A stretch of DNA of 50,678 bases from Eimeria necatrix (GCF_000499385.1 NW_013652785.1:1-50678); one strand, 5' to 3'. Shown: positions 18,847-30,112, counted from the stretch's first letter. Notes: a model not told the origin generated them from the sequence alone. Numbers and translations: made by a program.

Positions 18847-19209
18847 GTGCAAGTCAGCTCTCTAATTCTCTTAAACTCACTCCCACCGAGCTCGGCATCA
18901 CCAGAGGCAAAGCAACGTTTTCAGGAAGCTCTAAGCTATCTTTGGAGATATCATAAGCACAGCCAAGTAGCTTTCAAGCAGAAAAGTGTCTCGTTAATCT
19001 TGAGGAAACCCGGATATCCCGCCAATATGGACCCGGGACTGTTGACGTGTTGCAGCGGACCATACAACGTGCTGCGCGCTCGTGCTATGTGTTGCTGTTA
19101 TTGCTGCTCTACTATTCACAGAGCCTGTGATGCAGGTTTAGGGCTATTGAAGTTTAGCGCTTCCCACTTAGTGCTCAGTTGGGGTTTTGAGTCCTACAAT
19201 CTAGTGTGA
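18847..19209 (+). CDS. Candidate exon, unrecognised
   Basis: The frame has protein-like composition from about 18850 to 19100, including SPEAKQRFQEALSYLWRYHK and VSLILRKPGYPANMDPGL; after that it becomes Cys-rich and probably non-coding. There is no ATG near the start, so it would have to be an internal exon. Flanking splice sites are not clear. No family is recognised. Confidence 0.25.
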   Translation: MQVSSLILLNSLPPSSASPEAKQRFQEALSYLWRYHKHSQVAFKQKSVSLILRKPGYPANMDPGLLTCCSGPYNVLRARAMCCCYCCSTIHRACDAGLGLLKFSASHLVLSWGFESYNLV

Positions 19210-19392
19210 TACAACCCCTCCACGGACTGCGCTGCGAGCAGCTGCGTTTAACAAAATCGACATTTTGAAATCAGGACACATAATTGACCTCTACTCCTGC
19301 AGGTGCCGATGCTGGTATTTCTGTTGCTGCTTGGCCTGCATGTCTTCTTGTCACCTCTTTGCAGCAGGAGCCCTGTGCAACCGTTCTTAGCG

Positions 19393-20350
19393 CAAGACTG
19401 GGAATTCTCAGTTAAAATATTGCATAGGCTCGTTACTGTACACACATCTGGGTAAAAGTTGCTGCCGTTGCAGCCACTGCAGGTGCTGCTGCCTCTGACA
19501 TATGCAACAGCGTACCTGCATGAGGGGCCCCTCGTTTGGAGGGTTGGTTGTTGCCCGTATGCGTCTTGCGCCCACCTCTTCATATTTCTTTTTAAAAACA
19601 TGTTTGATATTTAGCAACCTTAACATCGGCTTGTTTCATCGCTGTGAGGTCAATTAGCAGCATCAGTACACGCAGTAGGGGCAGAGGAGGCCTGTTACCT
19701 CTACCACGTTCTTATCAGGCCCAGTCTCGCCTGTTCTTTTCTCCCTCTTTTCCTTTTCTAGTTCAGTTTTTGCTCTTCCTTTATTTTTTAGCTCGAGAAG
19801 CTCTCGTTTTCCCCCACAGGCCTCTGTGCTACTGCTGTGGATCAGTGGGTCGTGAGCAGCCCTTGCCTTGCCAAGACTGGGAATTCTCAGTTAAAATATT
19901 GCATAGGCTCGTTACTGTACACACATCTGGGTAAAAGTTGCTGCCGTTGCAGCCACTGCAGGTGCTGCTGCCTCTGACATATGCAACAGCGTACCTGCAT
20001 GAGGGGCCCCTCGTTTGGAGGGTTGGTTGTTGCCCGTATGCGTCTTGCGCCCACCTCTTCATATTTCTTTTTAAAAACATGTTTGATATTTAGCAACCTT
20101 AACATCGGCTTGTTTCATCGCTGTGAGGTCAATTAGCAGCATCAGTACACGCAGTAGGGGCAGAGGAGGCCTGTTACCTCTACCACGTTCTTATCAGGCC
20201 CAGTCTCGCCTGTTCTTTTCTCCCTCTTTTCCTTTTCTAGTTCAGTTTTTGCTCTTCCTTTATTTTTTAGCTCGAGAAGCTCTCGTTTTCCCCCACAGGC
20301 CTCTGTGCTACTGCTGTGGATCAGTGGGTCGTGAGCAGCCCTTGCCTTGC
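19393..20350. repeat. Perfect tandem duplication, 2 x 479 bp
   Basis: 19393-19871 and 19872-20350 appear identical base for base; the flanking bases differ immediately outside. The unit includes a T/C-rich tract ending in a strong splice acceptor (CCCCCACAG), a TTTTTAAAAACATG stretch, and a 72-codon minus-strand frame (19626-19408 and 20105-19887) starting MLRLLNIKHVFKKKYEE with a possible donor ATGCAG/GTACGC. The duplication ends 75 bases before the start codon of the next gene, so it may duplicate promoter or 5' exon sequence. Either very recent or an assembly artefact. Confidence 0.92.
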
Positions 20351-20425
20351 AGGGGGGCCACGTGCCGCTTTCCGCACTGCTGCACGCAGCGCAGCAGCAA
20401 ATAAGCAGCTGTAGAAAACAAGGCA

Positions 20426-22731
20426 ATGAGCGAGGAGTGGACTACTAGTGGGGCCTCCTCGGCTCCCCAGGGGCCCCTCACATGCCCCTCATCGCTCCCC
20501 GTAGCACATTCTAAGGATCCCCGCCAAGCGTCTCAGGGGCCCGGCTCCGAGGCTTTCTGGCGCTTTGGTCAGGAGGGACTTGCTATTGGTTCCCCCCAGG
20601 GGACCCCACGAGACCCAAGAGTTGATGCAGGGCTCACAGGGGCCCCCCACGAGACCCTATGGCGGCCCCGGCCTGAGGCTGCGCCCTCTTGGCACCCCCA
20701 GAAGGAGCATTTTGAAGTCGGGGCTTCCAAGGCCCCAAGCACGGTCAGCAGCTTTGTTTGGAGCGGAGAAGGTGGGCCCTGTGAGTCAACTGCGCCCTCC
20801 GAGGGCGTTTGGCCGGGGCCCGGCTCTCCCGTGCTAACAGGGTCTCCCTTTTCTGTGTCTGACAGCATACCGGCTGCGACTGCCGAAGGCGTCTGGGCGC
20901 CTGCTGGTGTTGAAGTGCATCACTTATCGCCTGCATCATCTTTCGAGCCGCCAGAGAAGGAGCTCGAGGCAGAGAAAGCGCTGATGTTGCCGTCCCCTGC
21001 TGCTGCTGCTGCTGCCCCTACGACTTGCAGCAGCAGCAGCGGTGTCTCTCCTCTCGTCCAGTTCCTAAGAGCTTCAAAGACCCTCAAGATGTCTCTGACG
21101 CAAACCATGGAGATGCAGCAGCAAACACTGCAGCTGCTGCTGTTGCACCCGCAGTTGGCGCCTCCAGATTTAGATGCCCCTTGCTGCTGGTGCTCTACAG
21201 CAGCAGCAGACGCGCAACAGCAACCGCAGTACAGCAGCTGCGTCGTACTTCTGCAGATCGAGATGCTCCAGCAGCTGCTGCAGCAGTGCAGCTCGAGGCT
21301 GCAACAGCAGCAGGAAGACATTCTGGAGGCGGAGGGTCAGTTGCAGCAGCAGCAGCAGCAACAGCAGCAGGACCCGGTGACATGCTTGCTCCCACATTGG
21401 CAGCAACAGCAGCAGCAGCAGCAGCTAGCTGCTGCAGCAGCAGAGCTCCGCATCCGCCGCAGCGTCCTCAAGCATCAGTGCTCAGACTTCCAGCAGGCGC
21501 TGCTGCTCCAGCAGCAACTGCAGCAAGAAGCAAACGCCAGATGGTTATTGGAGGCCGCGGACCATATTAGAAGCTGTGAGTTTTCCTGCTGTTGCTGCCT
21601 CCGCCCCCTGATTGTCCAGCTACCGCTACTGCTGCTGCTGGTGCGGCTGGTGACCTCAGTGACTTCTGCTCCCATTGACGCTGCTTCTTTTGGTCTTAGT
21701 TGTGTTCTTGCTGCTGTTGACTTCGGGGCTGCCCTGAGTTCTGCTGCTGTTGGGAATTGGTGTTCAGATAAATGAGCAGAAGACGAGTAGACCCTGCTTG
21801 GTAGTCGTGCCTCTGTACCCTACCACACGCTTGTACCCGTGCAGATTTGCCGATTTGCTCAGATGTACATACTTATATGTACTTGTGCGTGCATATGTCT
21901 TTATAAACGTATATGAATGCAAGCCTGCAGCTTGTGAGTACAAGTCGCATTCGCCGTTCTTGCCATTGCAGCTTTTGCTGATTCCCCCACTGCGGATTTG
22001 GCGAATATTTTGCGGCCCGGTTCAAGCCTGAACCCGCAGATCACACAGGTAAGCAGCAACAGTAGCAGCAGCGGCACAAACTGGGAACTTTTGCCACGGC
22101 AAAAAGTGCAGCCCTACAGCAGCATGTTTCTTTCCCGCCGGTTGCAGTGGCGAACTTATCTTACCATCATGCTCCACAGCAACGGCAACAAAAGCAGCAC
22201 CGTGAAAAAGCAACAACAACTGCAACTACAGCAACAGTGCCAACTATAGCTGGTGTGCGTGTTCTGCTGCTGTGCGGCTGCTGTGCCGTGCGTGCACAGG
22301 GTCTTGTGGGGAATCAGCTATCAGAGAAACGCAGCAAACTGCTGCAGCTCGAGGAGAGTAAGCGGCAGCAGCAGCGACGGCACCAGCGACAGTTGCAGAA
22401 GCGATTAAAGTTCTTGTCGTCGGCGCCCCCTGCCGGAGAAGCAAGACCAGCATGGAGCTATTGCTCCATGCTGGTCTAGCTGCTTTTGCCGCGGCTTCAG
22501 CTCCTAATCGGTTTGCTGCTGCTGCTAGATCCCGCGCGCCCCCGCTGATGCTGCGTGTGTGCAGAGCTCAAGGAACTGCAGCAGCTCGCAACAATGTTGC
22601 AGCAGCAGCAGCAGAAGCGACAGCAGCAGCAGCAGCAGCTAGATGGCGTGACGACACAAACGAAGCAGCTTACAGCTGCTGCTTGCACTGATCTGCTGCT
22701 AGCCCACAAATACCGCAAACAGTCACTGAAG
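20426..22731 (+). CDS. Multi-exon Q-rich coiled-coil protein
   Basis: Exon 1 is 20426-21575 (383 codons, ATG at 20426, donor T/GTGAGT). Exon 2 is 21972-22048 (SFADSPTADLANILRPGSS), after a pyrimidine-rich acceptor and ending at ACACAG/GTAAGC. Exon 3 is 22300-22357 (GLVGNQLSEKRSKLLQLEE), donor GA/GTAAGC. Exon 4 is 22565-22731 (KLKELQQLATMLQQQQQKR to HKYRKQSLK), donor GAAG/GTATAG. All four joins preserve phase. The first 190 residues are Pro/Gly/Ser/Trp-rich, then polyA, then heptad-like Leu/Gln sequence to the end. The gene continues downstream (see the next entry). No family is recognised; a structural coiled-coil protein is the inference. Confidence 0.68.
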
Positions 22732-23472
22732 GTATAGTGCCGCTGCGGGTGCTGCTGCTACTATCTGCTGCTGCTGTTCGCCATAGTCGTTTGCTACTGC
22801 TTGCAGTTGCTGTTTCTTACTGCTGTGCTGCGATTACTGAAAGTGGCATTTGCTCCCGTCACTCTGTGGCTGGAAGCTGTGGTATGATGATGCAGCGGCC
22901 GCAGCACAAGCAACACCAGCAGCAACAACAGTGACAGATGCTGTGCAGGGGAATGCCGTCGGTGCAATGCGTTGGGGGATCTTCACTTCGAGTTGCTTGT
23001 ATGCGTTTGCTGTTGCGCTGCTGCCGTTTCTGTTGCAGCAATCTCTATGGCTTGCAGCAGCGGTGGTGCTGCTGTTTCTCATTTTCGTCCTGCCGCACAC
23101 TTCCCTTGGCTCTCTGCTATCGCTGACCAACTGAATACAGCAGCGGCCGCAGCAGCTTGGTGACTGCACTTTGTTGTACCAAGAATCTTGGAGATCCTGC
23201 TGCGGCTGCTGCCACCTACCGCGAGAGTGTGACAAAACGGCAGCAGCAGAAACAGCAACAGCGCCAGCAGCGACAAAGCTACAACGGCAAACGCTGAGGC
23301 TGCTGTTGCGGCCAAAGCGGGTGATACCAGTCCGCTGCTGCAGACTTCCGAGCCACAGCAGCACGAGCAGCTGCACCAGCTGCACCAGCTGCACCAGCAG
23401 GAGCAAGGTACTTCTTCCGTCGGCGCACCAGAAATTCCTGACAGCCGCAGCAATAGCAGGCTGCAGCATTAG
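22732..23472 (+). CDS. Unresolved 3' part of the coiled-coil gene
   Basis: One plausible terminal exon lies at about 23299-23472, in the frame ending TAG at 23470-23472, and includes AGDTSPLLQTSEPQQHEQ and SSVGAPEIPDSRSNSRLQH. A triple LHQ repeat lies between them. A shorter alternative ends soon after 22890 with a polyQ tail. The intervening sequence is CTG/GCA-rich with hydrophobic frames typical of intronic repeats. The acceptor was not identified. Confidence 0.28.
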
Positions 23473-23759
23473 AGGCCACTGGCAGCAACAGCTGGAGCAA
23501 TGGCAGCAGGTTTTACTTCAAGGGGGCCCTTTACGCAACGGTGGCTTCGGCTGCTGCAGGGGCTATTGCCACTAGGCAGCAGCTGAATCAGCCGAGTGTA
23601 GAGGTTCACAGTTTTCACAAACACTGTACAGATATGCATTACTAGAAACACGCCACGTACAATTGAGCGTATGGACAGCTGCATGTATGCCTTTCTGACG
23701 TGAACATCATAGACTGCGTGCGTGTGTGTACACTCATCTCTCGAACTTACCTGCTTAGG

Positions 23760-23761
23760 GT

Positions 23762-23850
<89 letters not shown>
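23760..23850. repeat. Compound microsatellite (CAGA)n-(CA)n
   Basis: About 38 bases of CAGA/GACA tetranucleotides run straight into about 52 bases of pure CA. The flanks are A/T-rich with TATATA steps at 23890-23925. It is non-coding on both strands. Confidence 0.97.
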
Positions 23851-23853
<3 letters not shown>

Positions 23854-24052
23854 GCACGGATATACATGGTTCGTATATGCGTTATTCACGTATATTATAT
23901 ATAAAATATGTATCATATATATAGAACGAGCCCATACGTGCTTTGGTGCATGCGCCCATATATGTATATTGCTGTTTCTAGATGTCTGCTTGTGCAGACG
24001 TGTAGTAGACTGCACTCATGGCTCTGCAGGGCAACACTGCCGGACACATTCA

Positions 24053-24110
24053 GTTACAGCTAGCTCTAGCTAGCTGTTACAGCTAGCTCTAGCTATCCAC
24101 AGCTAGCCTT
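24053..24110. repeat. Tandem 23-bp AGCT-rich repeat
   Basis: The unit starting GTTACAGCTAGCTCTAGCTA occurs at 24053 and again at 24076, followed by a partial third AGCTAGC. The unit is rich in self-complementary AGCT/CTAG steps and could fold into hairpins. Confidence 0.85.
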
Positions 24111-25860
24111 GGGCAGCCCGGGCCAGCCAACGACTGTGAGGGGCATCTAGGAGAGCGCCTTGTTGCTGCTTGCAGCAGCGAGCTTCCTCTAGTCAGCGAG
24201 ATCCAGCGAGTTGCGTCCAGTTAGCTGGATTTCGCTACCTGGCAAGGTGTGATCAGCTGGCGGAAGGTAACAGTGGGCAGTGGGGGTCGCTTGAAACAGC
24301 CATAAAAAACTGAAAGTGTTTAAGCTAACTAAAGCGTTTTTGGTTTTTTTCCACTTGTTTAAGTGAACAGTTGGTCATTCAAATATCCCTGCGTGCACAG
24401 TGGCTCACATACTTTTACACAGTTGTGCCCGCGTATTTGTTATTATGCAGAATGTATTCCTACAGCATCAGCAGATATACATTTGGAAGCACTGTTAGCT
24501 CATTTAGATGCTGGGGAGAAGCGCTTATATGCATCTCCACAGAGGTGTATGCCATTTCGCATCTACAAGCATGAGCCCTCCAGTGTGGTGCAGAAAACGT
24601 AGGGAAAGGCTCTGCTAAGCCGTAGGAACCGTGTTACCGAGTGCACTCCATGAGGAATTCTAGACTGACCTGGTTCAAGCTAAACAATTAGTAGGCCCAA
24701 TCAGAGGCACCGCAGAAGATAAGTGCAGCAGGAACAGTGATGGGAGGCAATACTGGAAGGTGCACCAAAGCTGCATTGCTTCCCGCAGCATCGGTGCCAG
24801 CCGTGCAAATGCTAAGCAGGCACCTACGGTGGGACCGTTATGCGCTGCGGCTCTTCCCGATCGAGACGCAACTGCCTGGAGCGAACGCTTCCATCTTCCT
24901 ACAGCTGTTGGTGCTTGAGCCGCGTGCAGTGCAGTGCTGACCCTACGTGTCTTGGCCCTGCTTTGAACCAGGGGTTAAAGTACAGGCCTTCCCGTGGCTA
25001 TGAATTCAACGATGGCTTTACTTGCCAGTATGTTACCTGTTGAGACATGCCGTGCTCGTTTTAGCCGCCAGCTCTCTAGCTAGTCAACGCCATCGACAGG
25101 CCACCACAGGCCTTTACCCTAGATCCTAGAACGGGTAATGTTTAAGCGCCTAAGCCGTGACTGAACCACGAAAAGCTCTCCCATCGGAGCACCGCAAATA
25201 CACGTACAAGTATATGCATGCGTGGCTACAGACCTAGCGGAGAGAAGGAACTGCGTGTGCAACTGGAATTGTTTGCGCTTGCTACACGTGAGTACTTAGC
25301 CCTCTGCTCTGTAATAGCCAGCTACACTATTAGAATTGTAAAACCCATTACGCAAGAAACCCAAAGCCGAGCAACTGCAGTTTTGCCTAGACAAGAATTC
25401 GACAAGAGAATCTAACCTAAACAAAAGAGCGAAAAGTTTGAAACTATTTAGACTTTTTTGCGTTTCCCCGATAATTGCTGTATTCAGAACGCCAGAGGCT
25501 GTACTCAAGGAGCATCCCTCAAGGCACTGCCGCTTGCTGCAGCGTTATGTCTTGTGTGTTTTGGTTCCAAAAGCTGGAAGAAAACTGCTACATTGAATTC
25601 AAATAAAGTCATGCATTAAACTGACTATATTTATGTATCCCTGATTTTTCATCACATGCTTTAGCGACCTCCTCGTGCTCGTTTGGTTGCCGCTGCATGC
25701 GCTGCTGCTGTTTGCATTTCTGTAGCTGGCCTTGTATATCTTTGAAAGATTGAGCCGTTTTGTTATATAAATTTTGTGTTTCTTTCCGATTCATCCTGTG
25801 TCGGCCGCAACGTGCCCGGACTCCTCCGTCTGTTTCGCTCCCTCGCTCCCACTATTCACC
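24111..25860. other. Intergenic region upstream of the proteasome gene
   Basis: Mostly featureless. Two weak exon-like frames on the plus strand (24453-24602, including ADIHLEALLAHLDAGEKRL, and 24737-24940, including SVPAVQMLSRHLRWDRYAL) have reasonable composition but no clear splice partners. The last 60 bases before the ATG at 25861 are C/T-rich, which fits a 5' untranslated region. Confidence 0.4.
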
Positions 25861-26583
25861 ATGGCTCAGGTGGTACTCGACAGCGACGGGCTTCCTACCC
25901 TCTCCTTTCCCACCGCCGACCCCTGCACCGCAGCAGCCGCGGCTAGTGCCGCAGCAGCAGAGGTGAAGACGGGCACGACTATCGTGGCTTGCTGTTACTC
26001 TGATGGCGTGGTGCTGGGCGCGGACACACGCACATCAGCTGGCTCTTACGTAGTGAACAGAGCTGCGCGGAAGATAACGAAACTGGCGGATAGGATCTGC
26101 GTGTGCCGCAGTGGAAGTGCTGCTGATACCCAGACGCTGGCGCAGATAGTGCGGCTGCACCTGGAGCTGTACACGCAGCAGCTGCCTCCCCAGTTCAACA
26201 GGGAGGCCCAGGTGCGCGTTGCTGCCCACCTGCTGCAGAGGCTCGCCTACGAGTACAAGGACATGCTGACGGCCGGCCTTATAGTGGGTGGCTGGGACAG
26301 CCAGCGGGGTCCCCAGGTATACTCAGTGCCCTTGGGCGGCTGCTGCGTCCCTGTGCCATACACGGCGGGGGGCTCGGGCTCTATGTTCATTACGGCCTAC
26401 CTCGATGAGCACTACCGGCCCGATATGACGAAGGAGGAGACGGTCAATTTAGTGAAGAGGGCAGTCTCACACGCAATTCACAGAGATGGCAGCTCAGGGG
26501 GAATGATAAGGCTCGTGACCATCAGCAAGGATGAGATGGAGGAGATGTGTGTAGAAGGAAACAGACTACCTGTGGGGCCCTAA
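25861..26583 (+). CDS. PSMB6: 20S proteasome subunit beta type-6 (beta1, caspase-like)
   Basis: Intronless, 240 residues; ATG at 25861 in a good context (CACCATGG). The propeptide (1-38) contains an Ala-rich stretch and ends KTG; mature Thr1 is residue 39 (TTIVACCYSDGVVLGAD). With Thr1 numbering, the catalytic Asp17 and Lys33 are present (GADTRTS and AARKITK), and Arg45 in CRSGSAADTQ is the S1 residue that marks beta1 and its preference for acidic residues. The later SGS (GGSGSMFI) and Asp (RDGSSGGMIRL) motifs are also present. Length matches the family (about 239 in human). It acts in the inner beta ring of the 20S core, cleaving after acidic residues. The clean codon use and absence of polyQ contrast with its neighbours. 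Identification is secure. Confidence 0.97.
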   Translation: MAQVVLDSDGLPTLSFPTADPCTAAAAASAAAAEVKTGTTIVACCYSDGVVLGADTRTSAGSYVVNRAARKITKLADRICVCRSGSAADTQTLAQIVRLHLELYTQQLPPQFNREAQVRVAAHLLQRLAYEYKDMLTAGLIVGGWDSQRGPQVYSVPLGGCCVPVPYTAGGSGSMFITAYLDEHYRPDMTKEETVNLVKRAVSHAIHRDGSSGGMIRLVTISKDEMEEMCVEGNRLPVGP

Positions 26584-28062
26584 GCAAATTAAGTCGATCT
26601 GCATTATTTGTTCCCTTTATTAGCTGCATTTCGTTGATTGGGGTGTTGTGACGGTTAAAGGGTGACTGGGGAGGTGACGCGCATGCAGCTGCAGCAGCTG
26701 CTGAAGCAGCAGCGATTGTTGGCGCTTGCAAGGAACCAGCAACAAAGAAGCGGCGGGGCTGCAGCAGTTCTGACGAGGGGTAGTGGCAGACGCAGCGCAA
26801 CAACTTGCAGCTTCAACAGCACATACAACAGCAGCACCTGGTCTTGACAAAACTGCAGCAGCAGTGAGTAGCTTGAACTGCAGCAGAAATGGGGGTGCAG
26901 CGAGCAGCAAGGCTGAGCAACAGTTGTAACTAGAGATAGCAGCGAAGTCGACAGCACAGCAGCAACCGCACTAGTAACAGCAGTCCCAGCTGCACGTTGC
27001 TTCGGCTGCTCTTCTGTGCGACGAGCCCGCAGCTAACGCTGCTTCGGTTTGCATAGACCCTTTTGTACTAAAGTGTAACTCGTTGAGAACGCGCTCTGTG
27101 GACACAGAAGTACTGAAGTGTAGCAGAGCGGCGTCAGTGCGACAGTCAGTGTACATAGGCAGGTAAACATTCAGCTTAAGCAACAGATGCGAAGGATAGC
27201 TGAGTAGCAGCTTTCAGTGAGATATGCTGTTACGTGTTCTTGGTTGACGGTGTTGCCCGCGCTGCTGCTGCTTCGAGCACCGATATTAGCGCTCCCATTG
27301 CACCAGCATATGCTGCTTATCCAGTAGATGCTGCTGCTGCTGTTGCGGCTGACGCGACCAACAACAGCAACACCCACGGCCCAAGCTGGGCGTCGATACT
27401 GTGTTGGCGCCCTGCAGCATCGGGGCAAGAGAGCACAGATATCTTAATAAGCCACACTATACCTAGTAAAGCTGTCCACAAATCTAAGACTGATATGGCT
27501 GCTGCCGGAACAGATCAGCTGCCCCAGTGGACCACAAGCACCAACACGAGCATCCTACGCCATGGCAGCAGCTTGAAACGAAGGACTATAAGCTGCCCAT
27601 ATTAGCATAAGACATCAAACTTAAGGGATACACTCCAATGCCATTGCCTTCAAAATTTCAAGAGCGGCAAGAGCTTCCGGAACAGTTTTCGCAGCAGCGG
27701 TGGCAGTATGCCGTGCATGCAAAGCGGTGGTTGGCTGGTTGACCATCGTCACTTTCGCACTAAATTACGTTTTCCACTTGTCTATTTTTAACTCTGGGTT
27801 TTACTTCCGCGCCTGTGAGGTAAAACACCAAAGTCCTGGTCCGCTTCCACACCAACAGCAACAACGGCACGAAGAGCAGCAGTAGGGCAGGCGGGCTTGG
27901 ATGCAGGATCCTATGGAAGTAGATACCAGGGCCTATCGCTCAATATTTCTGCAACAGCTGCAAGTGCAGCTGCGGGACTTTCTGAAAAGACCCTAGCGGA
28001 CCCCGCTGCTTTCTGCAGTTGCCGCTGCGGCTGCAGTAGCCGCAGCAGCGGGACTTAGCAAG
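26584..28062. other. Spacer with CAG-rich patch and weak exon-like frames
   Basis: 26680-26960 is CAG/GCA-rich and probably 3' untranslated or spacer. A plus-strand frame at 27234-27605 has protein-like composition (TDISAPIAPAYAAYPVDA and SILRHGSSLKRRTISCPY) but lacks an ATG and may be an exon. Another at about 27700-27820 ends at a possible donor (TGTGAG/GTAAAA). Either could be an upstream exon of the ZMAT2 gene, but no phase-consistent join was found. Confidence 0.35.
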
Positions 28063-30112
28063 ATGCATTCCCACAATATTTTGCCGATGATGATGCCGCC
28101 ACCCCCACATATGGGAGTGCAGCAGCAGCAACAGCAGCAAGGGGCAGGGGGTAGCGCCGGAAGTTCATCAGGAGCCCCTGATCTGCTGTCTACTTTAAAG
28201 CCTTGCGCCCTGCCTGAGGACATGCCGCTTCCAGTGAGCAGCAGAAAAGCGGCGGCAGCAGCAGCAGCGGCAGCAGATAATGATGAGGACGATACTGGCG
28301 GGTTTGACTGGAGGGGCCTCGCCCAGCAGACGCAGCAGCACCAGGAACCGAAGCAGCAGCAGCACAGCAACGCCTCAGAGGCTGTCGCTGCAGCGTCTCA
28401 GCGCATAGCGCTCATCACGGGGAATGCTGCTGCTACTGCTGCAGCTGCAGCCGGGGCAGCCGTAGCGGCAGCAGCAACGGCAGCAACTGAAGCAGCACGT
28501 CAGAAAAATGGAGCGGAGCGCGCAGGACCCCAAGACGGGACAGACGCACTTGGGCGTCGGGTGAGGCAGGAATGTTTCAAGGTTGTGCAGCTGTAATGGG
28601 AGCAAGAGCATGAGTGGTTCACTTAGTAGGGTTACTTGCCACTGCCGCGACAGTCCATAGTGATGCAGTGCAAGAGAATTTGGTCCGGGCAATGATGGCT
28701 TTAGGCGCAAGTGCAGTTTTACGATGCCCTCTTGCCTTTGAGAGGAGTAGTAGCAACGGTACAAACTGCAGTAGCCGCCCGTAGCAGCCGTAGCTTCTGC
28801 AGTTGCTGCCGCTGGTGCTCGGCGTTGAGCGCATTTCGTGTGATTCGAAGTGACAGCTGTGGCTTGAGCGTTTGACGCCTTTTCCCGCACTACTGTTGCT
28901 GGTCGCTCTGCTTTTTGGCAGTCTTAGCAGGTTTGTCATTTGGGCGGTTTCATTTGGTTCTTCTGCTCGTGCTGCCAGGTGTGGGACAAGGAGTACTACT
29001 CTGAGAAGGCTCGGGAGAAGGCACTGACAGGTGTAGATGCCATTTTGGAGCTTCTCCCGAAGCCGAAAGAGAAGCCTAAGGCTCCCCCCTTGCCGCCTTG
29101 CGGCTATCGTCAGCAGCTGCAGCAGAGGACCTTCAAACTCGATTTTGAGAGGGAGGTGGGCCGCACCAAGATGGTCACGCTACAGACGCCTAGGATGCAG
29201 CAGGGAGGGTACGGTGCTCCATTTGCACGTATTCGTGTTCCACTGAATCCACTTATTCTTGCCTGTCGGGAATATCGAAAGCAGCAGCTTCACCTGCTGT
29301 AGCAACAGTAGCAGCAACAGCAGTAACAACAGCAACAATAAGAATAGCTTAAACAACAGTATGGGTGCCAGCAGTCGTGTTCTTGCGTGCAGGTTTTGGT
29401 GTGACATTTGTGAATGTCTCTGTAAGGACTCTCAAGCTTACCTCGACCACATCAACGGCCGGAACCACAACCGCCTTTTAGGTTAGCTACGTCCTATGTA
29501 CACTTAGTTACATTTATCAGCGTTAGTGTACATTTTCATACCTATCATTATCCCTTATTACGCTTTGTGTGAACCGGATCTTGTATGGGCGCACGTGTAC
29601 AGCTGCTTGTGGACGCGTGTTCATCTGTGTAGGTATATCCTATTTGAGGGCAATAGGATTACTGCATTCCTGCTTTGTTCTTTGGTGCAGGGATGAGTAT
29701 GCGTGTGGAGAGGGTCCCCTTGGCAAAGGTAAAGGCGAAGCTGCAGGCGTTGCGGCAGAGTCAGGGCACTGCAGCAGAGCCAGCAGAGAAGACAAAGGCA
29801 GAGAGCGGCCCCGTCAAAATTGGGGGCGCCCCTTACGGGGCAGAAGGAGGGGCACCTGAGGCAGAGGACGAGTTCGACAGGGTCAAGAGGCGCATAGAGG
29901 AACTGCAGAGGGAGCAAGAACTGAAAAAACAGAGAAAGAAGGAGAGAAAGAAGGCAGCAGCTGCAGCGGCTGCAGCTGGAGGCGGAAGTTCAAGTACTGT
30001 GGGGACAGTAAAGGCCGCAGTCAAATCAGCAGCAGCGGACGAAACAGTATCCAACCCGGATGCTGCAGCTCTAGCAGCCATGGGGTTACCTACTTCTTTC
30101 GCTGGATGCTGA
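28063..30112 (+). CDS. ZMAT2: Spliceosomal zinc-finger protein ZMAT2 (Snu23)
   Basis: Four exons: 28063-28560, 28979-29208, 29393-29481 and 29691-30112. All introns are GT-AG and in phase, giving 412 residues. Residues 167-174 (VWDKEYYS) match the conserved WDKxEY start of the family. Residues 244-280 hold the U1-type C2H2 finger: Cys246, Cys249, His262 and His268, in [20 protein letters not shown], followed by the hallmark GMSMRVER. A basic coiled coil ([12 protein letters not shown]) follows. Yeast Snu23 is part of the U4/U6.U5 tri-snRNP and the pre-catalytic B complex; the protein acts in the nucleus. The N-terminal 166 residues are lineage-specific, with Q7 and A9 runs, an acidic patch and polyAla; human ZMAT2 is about 199 residues in total. 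The start is the first ATG after an in-frame TAG at 27994; further 5' exons are possible. Confidence 0.95.

Noticed and set aside
22834..23469. 211-codon minus-strand frame
   Set aside because: Composition shifts between Leu, Ser and Ala runs typical of antisense triplets; plus-strand sequence at 23299-23472 is the better candidate, though this is not certain.
23760..23850. Regular repeats resembling an array (CRISPR-like at first sight)
   Set aside because: Pure di- and tetranucleotide microsatellite with no spacers; the genome is eukaryotic.
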